Source: R-RK-3 sp963834945 (GTDB lineage Bacteria > Pseudomonadota > Alphaproteobacteria > Rhizobiales > Rhodomicrobiaceae). Taken from it: a stretch of DNA of 64,000 nucleotides. Numbering within the stretch: the stretch's first letter is position 1; every line of letters begins with the position of its first letter. The position numbers and the translations under genes are program-made. The stretch is from positions 558,001 to 622,000 of the forward strand of contig CAWIDT010000001.1 in NCBI GenBank assembly GCA_963834945.1, in the 5' to 3' direction. This document shows positions 8,403 through 15,463 of the stretch, piece after piece. The notes under the pieces were generated by a model, which made no database searches, was not told the origin of the DNA, and saw nothing but the letters and a program-made list of their open reading frames with translations.

Positions 8403-9686
8403 TCACTCAGCCGCGATCAGGCCTTCCTGCCCCCGCTCGGCCCGGCGCGGGTCCTTGTAGATCGCGCCGTCCTTCATGATCATGGCGAAGCTGTCCCTGT
8501 GCTGCATGATCGAAACGTCCTGCAGCGGATTGCCCCGCACCAGCAGCAGGTCGGCCAGATAGCCCTCCTTGACCTCGCCGAGTTCGCCATCGTGCCCCAT
8601 GAGCTGGGCGCCGATGATCGTCGCGCAGCGCAGCGCTTCATTGGGCGTATAGCCGAAATAGCGGACGAAATGCTCGATGTCGCGCGCATTCTGCCCCATC
8701 GGCGTGATGGCGAAACCGTAATCGCCGCCGATAACGACGCGAATGCCCCGCTTGCGGATCTGGTGATAGGTGGCGCAGGTCGCGTCGAACTTGCGGACGA
8801 GTTGCAGTTTCTCGACCACCGCGGGCGTCAGGCCGGCGATTACGCCCTCTCTCGTGCAGTTATGGACGAGGCCGAAAGCGGGACCGACAAAGGATTTATC
8901 CTTGACGCTCTCCAGCAGGTCGAGCGCTTCCTCGTCGGCGAAATCGCAATGGTAGATGCAGTTGACGCCGTGCCGCACCGCCATTTTGACGCTCTTGGAC
9001 GAGCGCGCATGCGCCGCGACGACTTTGCCGAAGCCATGCGCGACCTTGACGAAGGCGGCCAGTTCCTCATCCTCCAGCGGGGTGATCTCGGCCCGCGCGT
9101 GGCTGACGAACTCATCGCCGGAAATATTGATTTTCATTATGTCGACGCCGTCGCGCACGCATTCACGGGCGACGCGCCGCATCTCGTCAGGGCCATCGGC
9201 GATCAGGCCGAAGCTCTCCTCGTGGATATGCCGGCGGCGCTCATCGCCAAGCCCCGCGGTGGTGGTGACTTCAGGGCTGCCGGCGAGCATCCGGGGGCCG
9301 ACGATCAGCCCGTCATTGATGGCGTCGCGGATGGTGACGCCGATCATCGGCTTGGCCGATGCCGCCTCGAAGATCGAGGTGAACCCGTGCTCCAGCAGCA
9401 GCTTTACATTGGCCGCGGTTTGCAGCGTATGCTTCTCCGGCGCGATGCGGCCAAGCTCGGGGTTGGTGGCGATGCCGACAAAGCTGGGATGGCAGTGGCC
9501 TTCCACCATGCCCGGCATCAGTGTCATGCCGGTCGCATCGATGATGTCGTCGCGGCCCTGCGAGGCCGGCATGTCGTCGCGATACACCCGCGCGATCCTG
9601 TTGCCGCGCGTTTCGACGGAGCCGGGAAAAAGCCGGCCGGCGTCTGCGTCCCAAATCTGCGCGTTGCGGATGAGAACGTTGGACAT
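8403..9686 (-). CDS. Amidohydrolase family protein (imidazolonepropionase-like)
   Basis: Metal-dependent hydrolase of the amidohydrolase superfamily, with a TIM-barrel core. The first metal motif is GMVEGHCHPSF (HxH). KINISGDE follows in the middle, then AHARSS and CIYHCDF supply later histidines, and VIGGDYGF the final aspartate. The C-terminal beta segment GYLADLLLVRGNPLQDVSI is typical of the class. The start is the ATG at 9686, with a strong GGAGGGAGAG ribosome site; an upstream ATG adds only seven residues. The protein has 427 residues and no signal peptide, so it is cytosolic. The substrate is unknown; relatives act on cyclic ureides, prolidase-type peptides or aryl amides. It is the first gene of a two-gene unit with the phosphotransferase. 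Confidence 0.88.
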   Translation of the reverse strand: MSNVLIRNAQIWDADAGRLFPGSVETRGNRIARVYRDDMPASQGRDDIIDATGMTLMPGMVEGHCHPSFVGIATNPELGRIAPEKHTLQTAANVKLLLEHGFTSIFEAASAKPMIGVTIRDAINDGLIVGPRMLAGSPEVTTTAGLGDERRRHIHEESFGLIADGPDEMRRVARECVRDGVDIMKINISGDEFVSHARAEITPLEDEELAAFVKVAHGFGKVVAAHARSSKSVKMAVRHGVNCIYHCDFADEEALDLLESVKDKSFVGPAFGLVHNCTREGVIAGLTPAVVEKLQLVRKFDATCATYHQIRKRGIRVVIGGDYGFAITPMGQNARDIEHFVRYFGYTPNEALRCATIIGAQLMGHDGELGEVKEGYLADLLLVRGNPLQDVSIMQHRDSFAMIMKDGAIYKDPRRAERGQEGLIAAE

Positions 9687-9953
9687 TCTCTCCCTCCTCC
9701 CTAACACTTTTCATTCATGATGACGTGTTAATGGGAAAATACAATCGAAGATTATTAGGAGCCAACCCGGCCGCAAGGGCAGAAATTCACGCCGATCGGA
9801 GAACCCGAAATCCCTTTTACAAATAGGCCGATAACACCTTAAGCTCACGGCGTCGGGGCAAGCTTCGCGCAAGGATTAGCGTATCCATATCGGCACCGAT
9901 CTGCTTTGCGTCACTTACGTCCTCAAAACAGACCGCTTGGCGGTCAAGATGAT

Positions 9954-9971
9954 GATGTAATCGATTACATC
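9954..9971. promoter_or_regulatory. 18-bp perfect palindrome, LacI-family-like operator
   Basis: The site reads GATGTAATCGATTACATC and is a perfect inverted repeat with a central CG, the layout typical of LacI/GalR-family operators. It lies about 50 bases upstream of a remnant of a ribose-type ABC transporter ATPase, so it may once have controlled a sugar uptake operon. No LacI-type regulator gene is present in the window. Confidence 0.55.
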
Positions 9972-10015
9972 GACAGCCGGCGCGAATAGCCGGTCGAAAT
10001 AAGAATAATATGTTG

Positions 10016-10140
10016 GAGGCCGTGGTGGCGCGATGGCTGGCGTTGGCGCCCAAGGTGCTGCTGTTCATCGAGCCGATCCGCGGCATCGACGTCAACGCCA
10101 AGGCCGGCATCTAACATCCGATGCGCGATCTGGTGCGAGG
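10016..10140 (+). pseudogene. Remnant of a ribose/sugar ABC transporter ATP-binding protein (RbsA-like)
   Basis: One frame reads VVARWLALAPKVLLFIEP, then IRGIDVNAKAGI, then a stop at 10112-10114, then HPMRDLV. This aligns with the second-half Walker B region of RbsA/MglA-type ATPases (VVLARWLA, PKVLxLDEPTRGIDVGAKAEIHxLMxxLA). The Walker B aspartate is replaced by isoleucine, the threonine of DEPTRG by isoleucine, and there is an in-frame stop. Only about 40 residues remain of a roughly 500-residue protein, so it is a relic. Sequence on either side is not recognisable as coding. Confidence 0.7.
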
Positions 10141-10267
10141 CGGACAAGATGCCGCCGCTGCACTACGCCATGTGCGGCTGCGAGAAGATGCCCGACTATC
10201 CCAAGCGTTGGGGCGGCAGTAACGCCCCACCATCACGGCAAGTCAGCGTCCCCCCGGGCGCTGACTT

Positions 10268-10492
10268 GAGCCGTTTCCGCTCCGATTGGATCGGAGCGCG
10301 GCTCTAGAGCATGATCGTTTCAAACGGAACCGATCCTGCTCTAGATTTCTTTGTTTTCGCACGATTTTTCGGGAAAACCGGTGTCCACTTTTCCCGATCG
10401 TGCTCTAATTCTTTGTTTTGTCGCATTTTCTCGACGCAAACCGGCGTCCATCCCTGCCTTTGCGGGGACATGCTTTGCTGGAAAATGCTCTA
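10268..10492. repeat. Composite palindromic repeat, family A, copy 2 (four modules)
   Basis: Four modules follow one another: a hairpin with CTCCGATTGGATCGGAG; AGAGCATGATCGTTT with its partner ending in TGCTCT; a GCACGATTTTTCGGG/CCCGATCGTGC hairpin; and the GTCGCATTTTC...GAAAATGCTC module. The last module contains an extra segment, TCCCTGCCTTTGCGGGGACA, directly after GTCCA. A similar segment sits at the equivalent place in the copy at 59304. The right end (CTCTA) supplies the stop codon of the O-methyltransferase gene on the minus strand. Confidence 0.85.
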
Positions 10493-11155
10493 TTCCGCGC
10501 CGACAAGCACGATGGCCAGCCCGTCCCAGCCCTTGCAGCCGACGGTCTGCATCGCCGTAGCCGTCAGGCGCGGATTGTCGCCGACCATCTTCAGGAAGCG
10601 CTGCACCCCCCGCACATCCGGATCGGTGCTGCGCGGATCGGCCACTTTGCCTCGCCGCACCACATTGTCCCCGACGATCACCGTGCCGGGGCGGGAGAGC
10701 CGCAGCGACCAGGTAAGGTAATCCGGCATGGATTCCTTGTCGGCGTCGATGAAAATCAAATCGAACGGCGCCTCGGCGAGGAGGCCGGGCAGCAGGTCAA
10801 GCGCCAGCCCCAGGCGCAGCTCGACCACGTCGGCAAGACCGGCCCGCGCGATGTTCTTGCGTGCCACCTCCGCATGGTCGGGCTCGGCTTCGAGCGTAAT
10901 GACGCGCCCGTCCTTGCCGACGGCGCTCGCCAGGCAGATCGTGCTATAGCCGCCCAGCGTCCCAATTTCCAGGACGCGGCGCGCGCCCATCATCCGCGCC
11001 ATGAGATGCAGCAACCGGCCCTGGAGCGGCGACACTTCGATGGACGGCAACCCCGCCTTATGGGTCGCGGCGACGGCGGCGGCGAGGGCAGGATCGCCCA
11101 CACCGAGGCTTTCCTCAAGGTAGCTGTCCACTTCGGCCCAAGTCGCTTCCGGCAT
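10490..11155 (-). CDS. Class I SAM-dependent O-methyltransferase (PF01596 type)
   Basis: Cytosolic methyltransferase of the catechol/caffeoyl-CoA O-methyltransferase family. The SAM-binding motif VLEIGTLGGYST is at residues 61-72, then the acidic residue of ITLEAEPDHAEVARKN, then the metal-site segment LIFIDADKESMPDYL and the second motif VIVGDNVVRRG with the DNV metal ligand. At 221 residues it has the normal length for this family. The start ATG at 11155 has AGGAG eight bases upstream. The acceptor substrate is unknown. The TAG stop codon lies inside the end of an adjoining palindromic repeat, so the last codon or two may be repeat-derived. The gene stands alone on its strand. Confidence 0.92.
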   Translation of the reverse strand: MPEATWAEVDSYLEESLGVGDPALAAAVAATHKAGLPSIEVSPLQGRLLHLMARMMGARRVLEIGTLGGYSTICLASAVGKDGRVITLEAEPDHAEVARKNIARAGLADVVELRLGLALDLLPGLLAEAPFDLIFIDADKESMPDYLTWSLRLSRPGTVIVGDNVVRRGKVADPRSTDPDVRGVQRFLKMVGDNPRLTATAMQTVGCKGWDGLAIVLVGAE

Positions 11156-11365
11156 CGGCGCTGCTCCTGCTTTTTCCTAACCCGGGAACTGTAAGCGATC
11201 GCGGCCGGGCCGTCAGGTGTCAAAATCGGATGAACCCGGCCATTGCGGCCGCGCGCCTGTACGTCCGATATGACGCATCTTCCCGGCCCGCGATCGGGAA
11301 TAAGATCATGATGACGCGCGCCGCGAGCAGAGCATTCAACAACAAAACAGAATGGGACAACAGCC

Positions 11366-12055
11366 ATGCGGGCATCAAGAGGCTGGTATCATCCCGCCGC
11401 CATCGCCGAATCGCTGATCCTGCGCCCGCGAGTCTATATGGCGGCACTCATAGGAGCGGCCACGTTCTTTGCCTCCTCGGCGGAATGGCCGCTCGCGGCG
11501 CGGCTGGCGATGACGTGGGAGGCCGGCGGACTGGTCTATCTGCTGCTGTCGTTCCGTCTCATGTACAGCTGCGACGCCGATCACATCAAAGCCGTCGCCC
11601 GCGAGCGTGACGACAGCCGGGTGGTCATTCTCACCGTGATCCTGCTCGCCATCACCGCAAGCTTCGGCGCGATCGCCTTGCTGATCGGTTACGCCAAGCA
11701 GCCCTCTGTCGGTGGACAGGAGCAACTCTATCTCGGCGCTTTCGCCATGCTGACCCTTGTCACCTCGTGGACCGTCACTCAGGTCGCGTTCGCGCTTCAT
11801 TACGCTCACGAATATTATCTGCCCGGAGAAGGCAGCGACGCCGAAGGTGGGCTGGCCTTCCCGCAATGCGAAATTCCGGATTATTGGGATTTCTTTTACT
11901 TTTCAACATCCGTAGGCGCGACCTCGCAAACGTCGGACGTTTCCATCCGCTCGCGCAATTTGCGCCGGCTCGTCACGCTGCATGCCGTGATCTCGTTCTT
12001 CTTCAATACGGCCGTTCTCGCGCTGACGGTCAATGTCGCGGCGAGCCTCGTCTGA
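11366..12055 (+). CDS. DUF1345 family membrane protein
   Basis: Integral membrane protein with about five hydrophobic segments. The DUF1345 hallmark is clear near the C-terminus: IPDYWDFFYFSTSVGATSQT followed by SDVSIRSRNLRRLVTLHAVISFF. This resembles the pore-helix region of two-pore potassium channels, and some relatives have been discussed in that light, but no transport function is established here. The N-terminal MRASRGWYHP stretch is probably cytosolic. The ATG at 11366 is the plausible start. It is followed after 180 bases by the patatin gene on the same strand; whether they form a unit is unclear. Confidence 0.85.
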   Translation: MRASRGWYHPAAIAESLILRPRVYMAALIGAATFFASSAEWPLAARLAMTWEAGGLVYLLLSFRLMYSCDADHIKAVARERDDSRVVILTVILLAITASFGAIALLIGYAKQPSVGGQEQLYLGAFAMLTLVTSWTVTQVAFALHYAHEYYLPGEGSDAEGGLAFPQCEIPDYWDFFYFSTSVGATSQTSDVSIRSRNLRRLVTLHAVISFFFNTAVLALTVNVAASLV

Positions 12056-12235
12056 CGGCAGCAGAACGACGAACGACCATCCGAATGGGTGATCCCCGTT
12101 GTTCCTCCTTGCGCTATTTCCATGGAAGAACACGGGGGCGTCGGGTACATTTATACGCAAAAAGACCTATTCCTCGTGGCAATGCCTCCTATCCTCGAAG
12201 CATAAAGTCATCACGTCCTCGTTTTGGGAAAGCCC

Positions 12236-14026
12236 ATGAGCGCAGTATCAAGTCAGCCGCCCGCGGCCAGCGCCCGGCCGGTCTTCGAAATCGGGCTGGT
12301 CATGGCGGGCGCAATTTCCGCCGGAGCCTACACCTCGGGCGTCGTCGACTTTCTCCTTGAAGCGCTCGACCAATGGTACGCGGCCCATGACGGAAATCCG
12401 CCTCATGACGTCAAGCTCCGCGTCATCTCCGGTGCGTCCGCGGGAGGCATGGTCGGCTCGATTTTAATGGCGTCGTTTGGAGGAGACAGGCTGGCACCCG
12501 TGCACTCTCCGCCGCCCGAGGGAACGGAATCCCCAAACGAACTCTACCGCGCCTGGGTGCAGGAGATCGATATTGCGCCGCTGCTGCGCTCGGAAGACCT
12601 GCACGGAAAAGGCGTTCGTTCTGCACTCGACTGCACAAAGCTGCACGAGTTGGCGCAGCACGCCATAAAGGTGACGCCGATTGCCGCGCCGCCTTTTTCC
12701 CATCGACGTCCCTACCTCGCCGATCCTCTCGAACTCATCGTGACCGTCGCCAATTTGCGCGGCGTCCCGTACCGCCTGGGGTTGAAGGGTGGAAGCGAGC
12801 GGATGACGCTGCACGCCGATTACATGCGCTTCGCGATCGGTGCCAATGCCTTGGAGGAGCCAGCAATTGTGTTGGATCCGGGCGATTATTCCGCCGAGGG
12901 ATGGAAGTTGCTGTCCAAGGCAGCGCTGGCAACCGGCGCCTTTCCGTTCGCGCTGGCGCCTCACGGCCTCTCCCGCCCCTGGAACGATTACGCCCGGAAA
13001 AGGTGGCCGATCACGTCCTATAAGGATGGAAAGCAATTCACCGAGTTTCGCGAATTGATACCGGAGTCGGAAGATGAGGGCGAGGTTTACGAGTTCCTAA
13101 GCGTGGACGGAGGTTTGCTGAACAACGAACCGTTTGACCTGGCACATTCCGCGTTGGCGCCGTCCTCGGCCGGCTATAATGAACGGAGCGGCCTGGCGAG
13201 CGACCGCGCAATCATTATGATTGCTCCATTTCCCAGCGCCGCCCCGGCGAAATACCGGCCCCCCGGCGGATTGCTGTCTTATTGCGGTGCAATCCTCACG
13301 ACACTGCTTGAGCAGGTTCGATTTAATCCCGAGGTGCTCGTTCTCGCGGCGGACGAGAATGTCTACAGCCGTTTTCTCGTATCGCCCAAGCGGCCCGAGG
13401 ATTTCAAAGGCGGCAATATTGCATGCGGCGCGCTGGAAGGATTCGGCGGATTTCTCCACGAAGGCTTCCGGCACCACGATTTCATGCTAGGCAGATATAA
13501 TTGTCAGCAATTCCTCAAGAAATACTTCACTCTTCCGTGTGGCGACGCGGAAGGCAACTCTGCGGGCGGCAATCCGCTTTTTGCAAACTGGGACGCCGCC
13601 TCGCTTCGCGAACACCGGGTTAGTTTTGCCGGATATGAGGGCTGGGAACTGCCGGTCATCCCGTGTCTTGGGACGGCGGAACCAGCGCTTTCATTGCCCG
13701 ATTGGCCAAATTATCCCTCGCTCAAGCTGGATAAGCTTCTCGTCCAGATCGGCGACCGATATATGAAGCTCGGAAAGCTGCTCGTCGATGAGCATACCAA
13801 GGGCTTTGTGACGCCACATTTACTCAAATTCACCTTGTGGAGCCAAAAGAACAAAGCGCTCGCCTGGATTCACAAGACGATAATCGCCGACCTCAGGAAC
13901 GGTCACGACATTCACGTCACGCGGGCTGGCACGACATATTTGAGGCCCAAGGACATAGCCGTGCTTGTGGCGATCGGTCTCGCGGCTGCGATCGCGGTAT
14001 TGGCGGTCATTATCCTCAAGCCCTGA
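12236..14026 (+). CDS. Patatin-like phospholipase with C-terminal membrane anchor
   Basis: Serine-aspartate lipid acyl hydrolase of the patatin fold. The glycine-rich oxyanion region MAGAISAGAYTSG is at about residues 22-34, the nucleophile elbow SGASAGGMVGS at about 63-73 (GxSxG) and the catalytic Asp in SVDGGLLNNEPFDLAH near 290. The protein has 596 residues, longer than simple patatins, with an uncharacterised stretch after the active site and a single hydrophobic segment at the very end (about 573-593, VLVAIGLAAAIAVLAVIILK). There is no signal peptide, so the catalytic part probably faces the cytosol and the tail anchors it in the membrane. The ATG at 12236 was chosen over a TTG four codons upstream. 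The lipid substrate is unknown. Confidence 0.88.
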   Translation: MSAVSSQPPAASARPVFEIGLVMAGAISAGAYTSGVVDFLLEALDQWYAAHDGNPPHDVKLRVISGASAGGMVGSILMASFGGDRLAPVHSPPPEGTESPNELYRAWVQEIDIAPLLRSEDLHGKGVRSALDCTKLHELAQHAIKVTPIAAPPFSHRRPYLADPLELIVTVANLRGVPYRLGLKGGSERMTLHADYMRFAIGANALEEPAIVLDPGDYSAEGWKLLSKAALATGAFPFALAPHGLSRPWNDYARKRWPITSYKDGKQFTEFRELIPESEDEGEVYEFLSVDGGLLNNEPFDLAHSALAPSSAGYNERSGLASDRAIIMIAPFPSAAPAKYRPPGGLLSYCGAILTTLLEQVRFNPEVLVLAADENVYSRFLVSPKRPEDFKGGNIACGALEGFGGFLHEGFRHHDFMLGRYNCQQFLKKYFTLPCGDAEGNSAGGNPLFANWDAASLREHRVSFAGYEGWELPVIPCLGTAEPALSLPDWPNYPSLKLDKLLVQIGDRYMKLGKLLVDEHTKGFVTPHLLKFTLWSQKNKALAWIHKTIIADLRNGHDIHVTRAGTTYLRPKDIAVLVAIGLAAAIAVLAVIILKP

Positions 14027-14218
14027 AGGGGTACGGCACGGGTTCGTCGCTCAACCGCCGGTGGCGAAAGGAGCCCGGCACAGCGGCGGAAGGGTTAAAT
14101 TGTCGCCATCTCCTTCCTCTTGCCCCACAGGACTGCTATTTCTGCTCTGCGCGAGCCTTGGCCCCAGATAAAGGAACCACGAAGCGGCCCTGAGTTTTAT
14201 CGCGAGAGTTTTCAGCAT

Positions 14219-15463
14219 TTGCGGGGATCGGCGGATTTGGCGCGGACATCGAGAGTGGCTCTGTTTTTCCTGCTGGCGGCTGGCGTCGCGGCGGGGGCTT
14301 ATTATTATCGCACCCAATACGCGCCGGCACAGGAAGCCAAGGCACCCGCCGCGTCCCGCGGGGAGCGGTCACAGCCGGTTATCGTCGCCCGTGCGGTCAT
14401 CAAACAGATGCAGCGCGAATTCGATACGGTCGGCCGCGCCCAGACCATGGCCAGCATCACCATTCGCTCGCGCATCGATGGCGTCATCGACAAAGTCGCG
14501 GTGACCGAGGGCCAGGAGGTCAAGAAGGGCGATACGCTGTTCGTGTTCGATACCAGGCAGCTGCAGGCCTCGCTGCGACAGGCGGAAGCCAATCGCGCCC
14601 GCGACATGACCCAGCTCGATCAGGCCAAGCGGGAACTTGCCCGCCTGGAGCCGCTGGCGCAGCGCGACTATACCACCAAATCGGCGCTCGACCAGCAGCA
14701 GACCAATGTCAGCTCCTTTCAGGCCACCGTCAGCTTCGATGATGCCGCCATAGAAAGCCTGCATGTCCAGATCAGCTATGCAACGATTACGGCGCCCATC
14801 GACGGCCGCATCGGCAGCATCGCCTCCAAGGCCGGCACCTCGATCAAGGCGAATGACACCACGTCACTGATGACCATCAACCAGATCAAGCCGATCTATG
14901 TGAGCTTTTCGGTGCCGCAGCGCTATCTGCCGGCGATCCAGTCGGGTATGGCGGCGGGCGAGCTTCCTGTCATCGCGACGGTGCCCGATCTTGCCGACGT
15001 CACCGAAAAAGGCGCGGTCGCCTATACCGATAATGCGGTCGACGAGACCACCAACACCCTTTCGGTGTGGGCGAATTTTCCCAATCAGCGTTCGCGCTTG
15101 TGGCCTGGGCTCTACGTCAATGTCTCGATGATCTTCGGCACGCAGCCCGACGCGGTCGTGGTGCCGTCGGAGGCGATCCAGGCCGGACAGGACGGCTCAT
15201 TCGTGTTCCTGGTAAGGCCCGACATGACCGCCGAAATGCGCGCCGTGACCGTCGATCGCAGCGTTCATGGCGAGACGGTGGTGGCGCAAGGGCTGACCGG
15301 CGACGAAACTGTCGTGGTGGATGGGCAGCTTCGCCTTTCGGACGGGACGAAGGTTAGCGTCAGCAAGCGCGGCAGCGGCGTGGCGGCCGCGCCTCGGGAC
15401 GACGGCGAGAAGCGGGTGGCGAAAAACTCCGAATCGAGCGCGCTGAAGGAGGTCGCCCGATGA
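14219..15463 (+). CDS. RND efflux periplasmic adaptor (membrane fusion protein)
   Basis: Adaptor linking an RND pump to an outer-membrane channel. After one N-terminal membrane segment (VALFFLLAAGVAAGAYYY) come the biotinyl-lipoyl-like half (ITIRSRIDGVIDKVAVTEGQEVKKGDTLF), an alpha-helical hairpin rich in Gln/Ala/Arg, the second lipoyl half (YATITAPIDGRIGSI) and beta-barrel domains (YVSFSVPQ, LWPGLYVNVSMIF, VVPSEAI). There is no ATG near the start. The frame is open from a TTG at 14120; the TTG at 14219 with GAGAG ten bases ahead, or a GTG at 14255, gives a more usual N-terminus. It overlaps the pump gene by four bases (ATGA), so translation is coupled. No outer-membrane channel gene is present. 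Confidence 0.9.
   Translation: MRGSADLARTSRVALFFLLAAGVAAGAYYYRTQYAPAQEAKAPAASRGERSQPVIVARAVIKQMQREFDTVGRAQTMASITIRSRIDGVIDKVAVTEGQEVKKGDTLFVFDTRQLQASLRQAEANRARDMTQLDQAKRELARLEPLAQRDYTTKSALDQQQTNVSSFQATVSFDDAAIESLHVQISYATITAPIDGRIGSIASKAGTSIKANDTTSLMTINQIKPIYVSFSVPQRYLPAIQSGMAAGELPVIATVPDLADVTEKGAVAYTDNAVDETTNTLSVWANFPNQRSRLWPGLYVNVSMIFGTQPDAVVVPSEAIQAGQDGSFVFLVRPDMTAEMRAVTVDRSVHGETVVAQGLTGDETVVVDGQLRLSDGTKVSVSKRGSGVAAAPRDDGEKRVAKNSESSALKEVAR

Noticed and set aside
8277..9704. 475-codon frame on the plus strand
   Set aside because: Antisense to the amidohydrolase gene, whose metal motifs are intact.
10311..10721. 136-codon plus-strand frame
   Set aside because: It reads through a composite repeat and then antisense to the O-methyltransferase.
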